From: Vibrio coralliilyticus ATCC BAA-450
Lineage (GTDB): Bacteria; Pseudomonadota; Gammaproteobacteria; Enterobacterales; Vibrionaceae
Assembly: GCF_000176135.1 (NCBI RefSeq)
Contig: NZ_ACZN01000014.1
Location: 186,001-250,000 of the forward strand
Reading direction: 5' to 3'
DNA: 64,000 bases
In this document: positions 8,169-15,821 of the stretch, in pieces
Layout of the letters: each line of letters starts with the position of its first letter
Position numbering within the stretch: position 1 is the first letter of the stretch
Notes under the pieces: model-generated
The model's input: only the letters and a program-made list of their open reading frames with translations
Database searches by the model: none
Told to the model about the DNA's origin: nothing
Made by a program: the position numbers and the translations under genes

Positions 8169-8651
8169 TTATTTTGCCAAATCTACCCACTGGCCTTGTG
8201 TTAGTTGACCTAATTTCTGCGGATTCAGTTTAAACACTGAGTTAGGTGTGCCCGCTGCTGCCCAGATTTCAGAATACTGATTCAGATCGTTGTCCAAAAT
8301 GGTGTGGACTGATGAGTGGTGAGCGACTGGGGGGACACCGCCTATCGCGTAACCCACTTTTTCACGGACAAAAGAAGCGTCTGCTTTGGTAAGAACAATT
8401 CCTGTCGCTTCTTTGACTTTGTCAGCGCACACCATATTAGCGCCAGACGCAACAACCAGCACTGGCTCACCGGTTTCTCCATGCTTAAAGATGACCGATT
8501 TCGCTATCTGAGAAACCGTACATCCGATAGATTCAGCGGCATCAGATGCGGTACGAGTAGAGCTCGGCATTTCCTGCACGACAAAATCTTGGCCGTTTCG
8601 GGACAAAAACTCTTGTACTTTCAATGACGAAGACTTCAATTCCTTTGACAT
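8169..8651 (-). CDS. YbaK/EbsC-type aminoacyl-tRNA deacylase (cassette)
   Basis: 160 aa, the usual length of single-domain YbaK/ProX-like proteins, which hydrolyse mischarged tRNAs such as Cys-tRNA(Pro). Visible motifs are TASDAAESIGCTVSQIAKSVIFK with the conserved catalytic Lys, the strand LVVASGANMVC, and the GYAIGGVPPVAH substrate-pocket loop; the C-terminal EIWAAAGTPNSVFKL completes the fold. ATG at 8651 has a GGAGG four to eight bases upstream. It is cytosolic. Flanked by attC sites on both sides. The exact tRNA/amino-acid pair cannot be assigned. Confidence 0.9.
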   Translation of the reverse strand: MSKELKSSSLKVQEFLSRNGQDFVVQEMPSSTRTASDAAESIGCTVSQIAKSVIFKHGETGEPVLVVASGANMVCADKVKEATGIVLTKADASFVREKVGYAIGGVPPVAHHSSVHTILDNDLNQYSEIWAAAGTPNSVFKLNPQKLGQLTQGQWVDLAK

Positions 8652-8686
8652 ATATCCTCCTTAATCTCGCCCATTCGACGATGAAC

Positions 8687-8810
8687 ATAACGCCGCTTTA
8701 AGGTGTGAGTAACACCACCACAAAACGTAACCTTACCACCGTAAGCACTAAACTCAACGGTGGAATGAAAAATGCCAAGCGTTGGGGATCACTCTTAAAT
8801 GCTTGTTAGC
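8687..8810 (-). repeat. attC site
   Basis: Minus strand: GCTAACAAGCATTTAAGAGTGATCC at the left, CCAACGCTTGGCATTTTTC in the interior, and ACTCACACCTTAAAGCGGCGTTATG at the right. Complete core sites at both ends, about 124 bp. Confidence 0.9.
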
Positions 8811-8821
8811 TCAGTGGTTGA

Positions 8822-9343
8822 CTAGTACATATAACCTAGCCAATCAAGATGTCCAACGCCCCACGGTTTACCTCTGAGGGGTTTCACATACAGTTCATCA
8901 ATATGCTCTACAGCGACACCAAAGTTAGTGTGCTCATGGAGCCTTAACCATGACTGCATGCACTGAACTTTGTCAAAACCGTTGGATGAGTAGAAATCAT
9001 GCAACTCCGATATAAGGATGATGAAATCGACATCTTTAGTTTCCGCAAATGCCGATACTTCTGACAACATTAAAGAGCCAATACCTTGCCCTCGATAACG
9101 TTCGTCAACACAGAAGTCGATTACGCCCAGAACCTTATGTATTTCTTCACCGACGCTAACAACTCGATAGTCCAATCCAAGATAACCAATCAACTGTTCA
9201 CCTTGAAAGTGAAGGGCCCGCATATGAGGTAACTGCTTAAAGTAAGAACGATTGACTTGGCTGTCTGGAAAAGCTTGGTTTCTTAATGCTTCGATTGCTT
9301 TATGATGCAATTCTGAAACCTCTATTTCCTGCACGATTTCCAT
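8822..9343 (-). CDS. GNAT-family N-acetyltransferase (cassette)
   Basis: 173 aa with ATG at 9343 and a GAGGAAA ribosome binding site. The acetyl-CoA motif is clear, DERYRGQGIGSLMLSEV (R-G-Q-G-I-G), preceded by the catalytic strand KVLGVIDFCV and followed by DFIILISELHDFYSSNGFDKV. The C-terminal extension (HIDELYVKPLRGKPWGVGHLDWLGYMY) resembles N-acetyltransferases that act on small amines or antibiotics, but the substrate cannot be named. It sits between two good attC sites and likely relies on an upstream promoter. Confidence 0.88.
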   Translation of the reverse strand: MEIVQEIEVSELHHKAIEALRNQAFPDSQVNRSYFKQLPHMRALHFQGEQLIGYLGLDYRVVSVGEEIHKVLGVIDFCVDERYRGQGIGSLMLSEVSAFAETKDVDFIILISELHDFYSSNGFDKVQCMQSWLRLHEHTNFGVAVEHIDELYVKPLRGKPWGVGHLDWLGYMY

Positions 9344-9362
9344 ATCATTTCCTCGAAAAGGG

Positions 9363-9485
9363 CTAACGCCGAACTAATGGGCAGGTAACGCAACCACAAG
9401 CTTAAACTATTATGATATAAATACTTATGCCAAACAGTGAACCAAAACTGCCAAGCGTTGAGTGTCCCTTTGAACACTTGTTATA
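9363..9485 (-). repeat. attC site
   Basis: Minus strand: TATAACAAGTGTTCAAAGGGACAC at the left, CAACGCTTGGCAGTTTTGG in the interior, GCGTTACCTGCCCATTAGTTCGGCGTTAG at the right. This is the site closest to classical VCRs (AAGTGTTCAAAGGGAC). Confidence 0.88.
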
Positions 9486-9492
9486 GGTTTAG

Positions 9493-9909
9493 TTACACCT
9501 TATCTGCAAAGTAAGACATAATTTCTTCTGTCGTCATTTCCTGGGTCTCATTGGCAAAACAATAATAACTTGGACGCATATCGCTAAAGTATTGCATGTC
9601 CATTTTCAGACCTTCCAAGTTTGGGAACAAGCCCACAGGCATATTGTATTCACCTGTTTCTTTGAACTTGTAAAACAGATGGGTTCCACACTCCTTACAG
9701 AATCCACGAGAAGCCCAAGAGGATGACTTGTACATTTTTACTTTGTCTTCACCTTCTACTTTCACCTGAGTACCACATTTAACTGCGAAAAATGGCGCAC
9801 CACCCCAAGTTCGACAGGACTGACAATGACAAACTGTGAAGTTAGGGTTGACGTTTTCTGCTGTGATTTTTACAGAGCCACACAGGCAACAGGCCTCTGA
9901 ATAAGACAT
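9493..9909 (-). CDS. GFA-family (CENP-V/GFA fold) zinc protein (cassette)
   Basis: 138 aa. The zinc ligands are easy to see: ACCLCGSVK near the N-terminus, CHCQSCRTWGG in the middle and GFCKECGTHLFYKF further on, the three Cys clusters of the glutathione-dependent formaldehyde-activating (GFA) fold. Family members bind small thiol adducts or are of unknown function, so formaldehyde activity is not claimed. ATG at 9909 follows AGGAG. Bounded by attC sites at 9363-9485 and 9938-10061. Confidence 0.92.
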   Translation of the reverse strand: MSYSEACCLCGSVKITAENVNPNFTVCHCQSCRTWGGAPFFAVKCGTQVKVEGEDKVKMYKSSSWASRGFCKECGTHLFYKFKETGEYNMPVGLFPNLEGLKMDMQYFSDMRPSYYCFANETQEMTTEEIMSYFADKV

Positions 9910-9937
9910 TAAATAACTCCTAAATTGATGAAAATAT

Positions 9938-10061
9938 ATAACGCCCTGTTAAGGTGTGAGCAACGCAATACAAAAGCTGCTGCATACCACCTTAAACACT
10001 AGAAGTAACGCACGGTAAAAAAAGCCACGCGTTGCGAATCACTTTTAAGCATTTCGTTATA
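9938..10061 (-). repeat. attC site
   Basis: Minus strand: TATAACGAAATGCTTAAAAGTGATTCGC at the left, CAACGCGTGGC in the interior and GCGTTGCTCACACCTTAACAGGGCGTTATA at the right. The two ends are strongly complementary around GCAACGC/GCGTTGC; best example in the array. Confidence 0.92.
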
Positions 10062-10068
10062 AAGATGA

Positions 10069-10695
10069 CTAAACGCTCTCACGCATAGGTAAATCACGTA
10101 GCTCTCTATTAATAATTTTTGTCGATATATAAGGAGAACCTTGGAACAACATGGCGAAACTGACTAATACCGTGAAACAAGAGACGATTAAACTTGGGTA
10201 ATTTGGCGACGTAACTATTTGAGATATGCTGTAAGCAAACCAAATTATCCCTCCAATAAAACCCGGAAAACCTAACCCCAAATTATAGTATGCATATAGT
10301 TGGTCAAATTTATCGATAGCAATCTGAAAGTTCTCTTTATGAACATCTTTGAGATTAGGAAGTAGTCGACTACAACGAATTATGTGCTTAAACGAAACCC
10401 TATCGCCAATGATTTCGTTAAGATCTAACATACCGTTTAAGAGTACACGACTAACTCTCACACCGTGTGTAAGATAAAAAGTTTCTATCTCAATCTCCGA
10501 ATGCAAATGATGCTTTAACCGTTCATCTAAACTTTCAATTGATACTGAACGCTCCAATGAGTCCAAGCGACGTTTTCTATGGGTTGAATACGTAGAAAGA
10601 ATCTTTTCAAAGTTAATGACTATTGATATGGCAATAAACAGAAAAACATAACCATAATTTCCAGCATCAAGGTAAGCCATTATTGTTTCGGTCAC
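10069..10695 (-). CDS. three-helix membrane protein of unknown function (cassette)
   Basis: 208 aa. One N-terminal membrane helix (YGYVFLFIAISIVINF, about residues 14-30), a long charged cytosolic stretch with probable coiled coil (KRRLDSLERSVSIESLDERLKHHLHSE), and two C-terminal helices (FPGFIGGIIWFAYSISQI and LIVSCFTVLVSFAMLF). I do not recognise the family; this layout is common in cassette-borne or defence-linked membrane proteins but that is not evidence of function. Flanked by a full attC downstream and a very short one upstream. Confidence 0.7.
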   Translation of the reverse strand: MTETIMAYLDAGNYGYVFLFIAISIVINFEKILSTYSTHRKRRLDSLERSVSIESLDERLKHHLHSEIEIETFYLTHGVRVSRVLLNGMLDLNEIIGDRVSFKHIIRCSRLLPNLKDVHKENFQIAIDKFDQLYAYYNLGLGFPGFIGGIIWFAYSISQIVTSPNYPSLIVSCFTVLVSFAMLFQGSPYISTKIINRELRDLPMRESV

Positions 10696-10716
10696 TTAAC
10701 ACGTTCCTCTATCTTC

Positions 10717-10757
10717 ATAACGCCGCGTAATGGAGTAACTCTTAAGCGCTTTGTTAT
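10717..10757 (-). repeat. very short attC site
   Basis: Minus strand: ATAACAAAGCGCTTAAGAG joined almost directly to TTACGCGGCGTTAT. Both core ends are present, but only 41 bp separate them, against about 120 bp in the other sites; the central arm has been deleted or the site is a different, compact class. Confidence 0.7.
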
Positions 10758-10798
10758 GTTTATAGCGCCAATCCTTTTTCGATATCTTAATTGGATCT

Positions 10799-11290
10799 CT
10801 ACTTTGGAACCGCTGTGAAAGGAACCTTACTGTAGATTCCCAAATCATAATCCATAAATTTACCACTGATTTCAGTTTCAGAAATGTAATCGATCAATAA
10901 ATATTGGCGACTTCCTGCATCTCCTACGAATGTACCATCTCTCAGCGATAAACCTGATCCTGTTCCATTGCCTCGTTTTGTAATAACAAATCCGGTACGA
11001 CTAAAGCTTAACGATATATCTACGTAATCATTAACATCCCAATCCGTGCTACGAAGTAAATTACGACTTGACTCAGTGATATAGTGGCCCAAGGCTGCAT
11101 ACTTAAGTTCACCATTAGACGTTAGATATACAATTTCTTGTTTTCCGTTGCCGTCTAGATCTGCAAGCTCAAAGGACTGTACATCCTCATTAGGCAATAT
11201 AGTTTTAGGGTTTGAAAATGAAATATCTTTAGAAAGTGCTGGTGCTGATAACAATGAAGCTATCGGCAACAATAAGTAGCTTTTTTTCAT
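10799..11290 (-). CDS. secreted protein with FG-GAP/VCBS-like segment
   Basis: 163 aa with a clear signal peptide (MKKSYLLLPIASLLSAPALS, cleavage near residue 20). The mature part has ELADLDGNGKQEIVYLTSNGEL, a calcium-loop-like FG-GAP/VCBS repeat unit, then a beta-rich region. Predicted periplasmic or secreted. The rest is unfamiliar. It is the first visible cassette-type gene on the right of the array; no attC or integrase gene follows it to the right, and the upstream DNA to 11.4 kb could hold its own promoter. Confidence 0.72.
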   Translation of the reverse strand: MKKSYLLLPIASLLSAPALSKDISFSNPKTILPNEDVQSFELADLDGNGKQEIVYLTSNGELKYAALGHYITESSRNLLRSTDWDVNDYVDISLSFSRTGFVITKRGNGTGSGLSLRDGTFVGDAGSRQYLLIDYISETEISGKFMDYDLGIYSKVPFTAVPK

Positions 11291-11447
11291 ACTAAATTCC
11301 TTTTTTAATACTGGCTTGTATAGCCAGAAACAATTTTCGGGATGATTTAAACCTAAACAAAAAAGACAGTCAATAACAGTAAGTTTTTGATGTTATTATA
11401 AATAAATGTAATTCAAGTCAGCTCAAATACCTTCAGAAATGTTTTAA

Positions 11448-12017
11448 TCTAAGATACCAATCGACCAAGGGTTTAAGGAAAGTTTAGGGATAAATTCTAC
11501 TAAGTCACTCATTCACAACGCCGATGAGATATTAAAGACAGGCTCGGTTCCTGAGCTGGGAGCCCGTGTAGCGAATACCGCTAAGTGGATAACTGATGCG
11601 GAGAAAGCAGGAAAACTATCGTTAGGACTTGGAGTTGCGAGTGGCGTATACAATGTTACTCAAAACTGTAAGTCGTTAGCTTCATGCACTCGTCAAGCCG
11701 CAATTGAAATGGGAGGTGTAGCTGGTGGATGGGCTGGAGGATTGTTAGGTGCTGGTATAGCCGGTCTGTTTGTTGTTGGTCTATCGATAAGTGCTGCACC
11801 AGTCGTGATGTTGCTTTATGCAGGGGGAGCTCTGGCAGGTGGGTTTATTGGTTCTGGCGCTGGCAAAGGGCTTGTTGAAGAAAAATATGACCTGTTAGGC
11901 CTTGATAGTTACCTTGATTCCGTTGAAAAAGAATTGGAAGAAGGTATCCCAGTAGAAGTGGAAACCTATATTAATTCAAATAGATATAGTAATTTTAACA
12001 TGTCAAAAGCATTTTAA
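11448..12017 (+). pseudogene. orphan toxin C-terminal region with glycine-zipper membrane segment
   Basis: The frame is open from 11448 (after a TAA) to 12017 but has no ATG before 11709, so it looks like the 3' part of a longer gene. The encoded text runs from GFKESLGINSTKSLIHNADEI through ITDAEKAGKLSLGLGVASGVYNV to a glycine-rich segment (about 11709-11890: GGVAGGWAGGLLGAGIAG, then GGALAGGFIGSGAGKG), and ends in an acidic tail (VEKELEEGIPVEVETYIN). The same glycine-zipper design is found in the toxin at 52186-53082. An immunity-like membrane protein follows six bases later. Possibly the shorter form from 11709 (102 aa) is translated. Confidence 0.6.
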
Positions 12018-12023
12018 GAGTAT

Positions 12024-12347
12024 ATGATGACAGACGTTTTTATCCATATTCACAAGTTGGCTAGCCTTTGGGTATTTATCTGGATATTGCCATTTATGTT
12101 TTACTCTTATCGCTACTGCTTCGGTGATCAGCGATATATTGATGAACTGATTGGCAACTTGTCTAAAGAACCAGAAACGTTCAAGGCAAAGTGGTACCTG
12201 AATACATCAGGGTTAGGTGCCGGAGGGTTGTTTGTAATGTACGCATTTCTCTACCCTTTGTTACGTCATAGGGCCAAAAAGAGAACTATGAAGTTTGATT
12301 TTTTTATGTGGGCGAATTTTGCTTTTTTGCTAAGCTTTGTCATTTAA
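12024..12347 (+). CDS. membrane protein, candidate immunity protein 1
   Basis: 107 aa with three hydrophobic segments: N-terminal (ASLWVFIWILPFMFYSYRY), middle (GLGAGGLFVMYAFLYPLL) and C-terminal (DFFMWANFAFLLSFVI). The central part DQRYIDELIGNLSKEPETFKAKWY is shared with the protein at 12562-12885 (about 40% identical by eye). It starts six bases after the toxin-tail stop, the spacing of toxin-immunity pairs, so a role in protecting the inner membrane against a pore-forming tail is inferred. I know no named family. Confidence 0.65.
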   Translation: MMTDVFIHIHKLASLWVFIWILPFMFYSYRYCFGDQRYIDELIGNLSKEPETFKAKWYLNTSGLGAGGLFVMYAFLYPLLRHRAKKRTMKFDFFMWANFAFLLSFVI

Positions 12348-12376
12348 CGTATTTGCTCTGTTAGTGTTCAATTTAA

Positions 12377-12553
12377 TTAATAGGCATCTATGGTACTGGT
12401 AAGGATGTATTTGAAAAGGCTTTTGAACTTTTCGAATGGGACCTATTTTTTGAAGAAATTGAAAGCAACATTGAGAAAGAAATACCTGATGAAATCGAAG
12501 AGTATATAAATAAGCACATTTTCAATGATTTCAGTGTTGGCGTGGGTTTTTAA
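12377..12553 (+). pseudogene. second orphan toxin tail (short)
   Basis: A 58-codon open stretch without start codon: GTGKDVFEKAFELFEWD, then EEIESNIEKEIPDEIEEYINKHIFNDF, stop at 12551. It aligns with the end of the preceding tail (GAGKGLVEEKYDLLGLD and VEKELEEGIPVEVETYIN). It directly precedes the second immunity-like gene, so a tail-plus-immunity unit has been duplicated. Confidence 0.62.
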
Positions 12554-12561
12554 AGGGATAA

Positions 12562-12885
12562 ATGTTGGACATAAAACCATTAGCGGGCTTGTTGTTTTTC
12601 GCGTGGGGGGGAGTTTATTTTTATCATCTTGTCGTCTATTCCTTAGGAGATAAAAAACATATCAATCAATTAGTAGACAACTTGGCGAAAGAGCCTGAAA
12701 GTTTTAAGAGTAATAACTACATTGCTATGAATAGTATGGGGGCGGGTGGTTTATTCTCATACTTCTGCTTGGTTTATCCTCTTGTAAGACATCGAAGAAG
12801 AGAAAAGAAGTGGTCTTCTGACATTTTTATGTGTTTAAACTGGTTGTTTTTTATGACCGTACTTTACATCTTTGCTTTCGTATAA
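12562..12885 (+). CDS. membrane protein, candidate immunity protein 2
   Basis: 107 aa paralogue of the protein at 12024-12347: same length, same three hydrophobic segments, and shared core (DKKHINQLVDNLAKEPESFKSNNY; MGAGGLFSYFCLVYPLVRHRR). It starts eight bases after the stop of the second toxin tail, with AAAGGG as ribosome binding site. The divergence between the two suggests that each matches its own toxin tail variant. Confidence 0.65.
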   Translation: MLDIKPLAGLLFFAWGGVYFYHLVVYSLGDKKHINQLVDNLAKEPESFKSNNYIAMNSMGAGGLFSYFCLVYPLVRHRRREKKWSSDIFMCLNWLFFMTVLYIFAFV

Positions 12886-12969
12886 AAGCTTAATATCACT
12901 ATCATTTTGGTAGGAATATACGCTTTTTACAGGGAACACCTTTCTTCAAAAAGATTTGCTGAGACAAAA

Positions 12970-12999
12970 ATGGGGAGCGTGGCTGCTCCCCATCGTCAT
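12970..12999 (+). terminator. rho-independent terminator after the immunity genes
   Basis: Perfect 9-bp stem ATGGGGAGC / GCTCCCCAT with a 6-base loop, followed by CGTCATTTTTA. Confidence 0.75.
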
Positions 13000-13176
13000 T
13001 TTTAGCTTTGGTTGGTAGCACTACGTTTGTGTGATAGCTTCACAGCCTTATCGAGGGTAGTGTATGAAATAGCGGCTCCAATGAAATAGTTAGGTCATAT
13101 CAGTCTGTAACGTCTTCATCGGGTACGCTAGGATAATCAAGTGGTATATCTATTAATAGATAAGGTGTTTTAAGGT

Positions 13177-13416
13177 ATGACGAAGTGGATTGCTGTTTTA
13201 TTTGTTGTGATTTTATTCCCTGCAGCGATGTTTGTGTCATTTACAGAAATACTTCTTTATTTGAAATACAACATGTCCCTCGAGTGTGACCCTGAGAACT
13301 ATTTATCGGACATTGTAACGAGAACACTAGCAATATCATTCATTGGATACTTTGTGTCCATTGCTACGACGGTGTTTTTTACCCTTAAGATGAGACAATC
13401 AAAAACACAAAAATAA
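13177..13416 (+). CDS. small two-helix membrane protein
   Basis: 79 aa. Helix 1 is residues 4-28 (WIAVLFVVILFPAAMFVSFT), helix 2 residues 50-70 (TLAISFIGYFVSIATTVFF), with a short acidic loop between and a basic tail. ATG at 13177 follows AAGGT. No family recognised. Its place after the toxin/immunity remnants might make it another immunity protein, but that is speculation. Confidence 0.55.
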   Translation: MTKWIAVLFVVILFPAAMFVSFTEILLYLKYNMSLECDPENYLSDIVTRTLAISFIGYFVSIATTVFFTLKMRQSKTQK

Positions 13417-14006
13417 ACTACTTCTATTACTTCTTCCCGTCACTCTGAGTGGGCGTTGTTGATCAAATCAATTTGAGGTTCAACGATGCCATATAAGACT
13501 GGCCATCAGCTTCTGACGGCATACAGAGCACTATGACCCTTTTGAGCGCTTTGATATTCGCCATGATTTTGCCCACTTGAGCGTTACAATATTTCAGACA
13601 CATTTCTGGACAATAAACGATTTAGAATAATCAGCCTAATTTTACGCAAATCAGTTAGAAAAAGTAATAATAACAAGCGCCATCCTATTCCTCCTTTCTG
13701 AATCATATAGAGCTTACTTAGCATTCGTTCATAGCGATCTGTCTAGCCCAATCTTTTAAAGCACCTAACTGTAATTTAGCTTGCAGGATGAGCCTCTCAA
13801 TCTCGAATGTGAAAGTCATTGTTTATTAGAGACTTAAAACCATTCAGATAGCAAGTGGGCAAAATATTTTCCAGCTCTCACTGGTTTAGTTCCGTACTGC
13901 AAATTGGCAGGTTTGATTTATTCGATGTTAATAAAAATCGACTAGATTTGTAAAAGCCGAAAAAACCGCTTAAGATAATTTATCTATTTTTGGACAAAGT
14001 GTATAA
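13417..14006. other. non-coding gap with possible IS remnant
   Basis: Near 13449 the sequence TGGGCGTTGTTGATCAAATC resembles an IS5/IS903-type terminal inverted repeat; a short frame starting at ATG 13486 follows but hits a stop after 17 codons. A matching GATCAACAACGCCC occurs at 43467-43480. The rest (13650-14006) is AT-rich; the stretch just before 14007 should contain the dauR-like promoter. I see no complete gene. Confidence 0.4.
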
Positions 14007-14630
14007 ATGCCTAGTATTTTAGAACAATATATTCCAATAACTAAAGCGCTTAGTGCCCTGTTGCCAGGCCTAGTCGAAGTCGTGATTCATGATCTGAAAA
14101 CAAATACGGTTTTCCATATTGAGAATGCTTTTACCCCTCGAAAGGTAGGAGACAATTCACAACTAGAAACGGAAAACTACGAAAAAGAGCTAGACAACAA
14201 TAACGTGATTGGGCCTTACAGGAAGTCTAATCCTGATGGCTCGAAGTTGAAGTCAGTTTCTTCACTGTTGACTGATAAAAACGGCTCACCAGTAGGCCTC
14301 TTGTGCATCAATATGCAAGTGGATGGACTAGAGCTTTCTCTCAATCACTTGCAAAAACTGATCACTGTGGATGCACAAAAACACAGTGCATTCGTGATCA
14401 GTGATTGGCGTGAGAATGCAAATTTAATCATTGCTGAAACTGTCCAAAAAAGAGGCGTTCGACTGGCACAAACTAAAAAAGAGGATCGGATAGAAATAAT
14501 ACGAAACCTTTTTGTCGCTGACATTTTTTCATATAGAGGCTCTGCTGAATATGTAGCAGAAGCTTTAGGTATATCAAGAGCTGGCTTTTATCAATTATTG
14601 AAAGCAGTAAAGCAGCCAGAAGATAACTAA
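14007..14630 (+). CDS. DauR/YheO-type transcriptional regulator (PAS-like + HTH)
   Basis: 207 aa. Residues 1-120 form the YheO PAS-like sensing domain (PITKALSALLPGLVEVVIHDL, then GPYRKSNPDGSKLKSVSSLL and GLLCINMQVD); residues 150-200 form the DNA-binding domain (DRIEIIRNLFVADIFSYRGSAEYVAEALGISRAGFYQLL, a helix-turn-helix). Relatives include DauR, repressor of D-arginine catabolism in Pseudomonas. It is the first gene of a three-gene unit (12 bp before the next gene), so it probably autoregulates and controls the two enzymes in response to an amino-acid-like ligand. Confidence 0.88.
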   Translation: MPSILEQYIPITKALSALLPGLVEVVIHDLKTNTVFHIENAFTPRKVGDNSQLETENYEKELDNNNVIGPYRKSNPDGSKLKSVSSLLTDKNGSPVGLLCINMQVDGLELSLNHLQKLITVDAQKHSAFVISDWRENANLIIAETVQKRGVRLAQTKKEDRIEIIRNLFVADIFSYRGSAEYVAEALGISRAGFYQLLKAVKQPEDN

Positions 14631-14642
14631 CAGGTACATACA

Positions 14643-15821
14643 ATGATTACTAAACCAAAGCCAATGAGAGATTTTGAACTAGAGGTCTATTTCTCAGAAT
14701 GGGAATTTACGGCTGAGCACCACATGACTGCATCAGACCTAGAAAGTATGACTGTTAATGATCTACTTTCGATGGCTACTGAAGAGGATCGTGCAGCTTT
14801 TGAAAACCTTTGGTTAGGATATACACCAACTTGGGGATCAGCTGAACTAAGACAAGAGATTGCTAATACGTATCAGACCATAAACCCCGATGAGGTTTTG
14901 TGTCTTGCAGGAGCAGGGGAAGGCTTATATGCACTGGCTAAATGTATGCTTACAAGCAGAGATCACGTTATCGTTCCAACCCCAAACTATCAGAGTGCTG
15001 AAACAATACCACTAACCATTTGTGATGTTACTGGCGTTCCTCTTCGTGAAAACAGCAGCAAGAAAGGCGGATGGCATCTTTATATCGAAGATATAAAGGC
15101 AGCTATTCGTCCAAACACTAAGCTGATTAGTCTCAATTTCCCACATAATCCAACTGGATACATAATGGGAAAAGAAGAGATGGATGATCTTATTCAGGTC
15201 TGTAGAGACCACGGGATCTACATTCTGTCTGATGAGGTTTATCGAGGTGTCGAGCTAGACCCAGAAGTTCGAATGCCACAAATAGCTGATATATACGAGA
15301 AAGGTATTTCGCTAAATGTTATGTCCAAAGCATACGGGCTACCAGGCCTTCGAATTGGTTGGATGGCATCTAAGGACAAAGAAGTTCTATTAAGAGTAGA
15401 GCGCTATAAACATTACTTGTCTATCTGTAACTCTGCTCCGTCGGAGGTGTTATCCCTAATTGCGCTCAAGAACAGAGATACTATTCTATCTCGTAATCGT
15501 GCCATGATACTGGAAAATGTCCTTGAGTTAGAAGCTCTGTTCGAAGACTTCCCAGGACTTGTAGAGTGGCAACGTCCTTTAGGTGGTTGTATCGCTTTTC
15601 CACGTTACACAGGGCCAGGAGGTGTCGAGGAATTCTGCCGCTCTTTAGTTGAGGAAAGTGGTGTTCTTCTGTTGCCATCTTCTATTTATATGTCTGAACT
15701 AACAGATGTTTCAAAGGATAGATTTAGAATTGGTTTTGGTCGTGCCAAAATTTTCAAAGATGGTTTAGCCGCTATGCGCAAACATTTTGAAAAGCACTAC
15801 GCTGACTACGCTAGGAAGTAA
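14643..15821 (+). CDS. PLP-dependent aminotransferase, class I/II
   Basis: 392 aa, fold type I. Visible features: substrate/cofactor region LGYTPTWGSAELRQEIA, the AGAGEGLYALAKCML cofactor-phosphate turn, the NFPHNPTGY motif with the Asn contacting PLP, SDEVYRG with Asp and Tyr contacts, the Schiff-base Lys in VMSKAYGLPGLRIGW, and the C-terminal Arg in FRIGFGR. Cytosolic. The next gene starts directly after its stop, so both are translated from one message with the DauR-like regulator. The amino-acid substrate is not evident; a basic or D-amino acid is suggested only by the neighbours. Confidence 0.9.
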   Translation: MITKPKPMRDFELEVYFSEWEFTAEHHMTASDLESMTVNDLLSMATEEDRAAFENLWLGYTPTWGSAELRQEIANTYQTINPDEVLCLAGAGEGLYALAKCMLTSRDHVIVPTPNYQSAETIPLTICDVTGVPLRENSSKKGGWHLYIEDIKAAIRPNTKLISLNFPHNPTGYIMGKEEMDDLIQVCRDHGIYILSDEVYRGVELDPEVRMPQIADIYEKGISLNVMSKAYGLPGLRIGWMASKDKEVLLRVERYKHYLSICNSAPSEVLSLIALKNRDTILSRNRAMILENVLELEALFEDFPGLVEWQRPLGGCIAFPRYTGPGGVEEFCRSLVEESGVLLLPSSIYMSELTDVSKDRFRIGFGRAKIFKDGLAAMRKHFEKHYADYARK

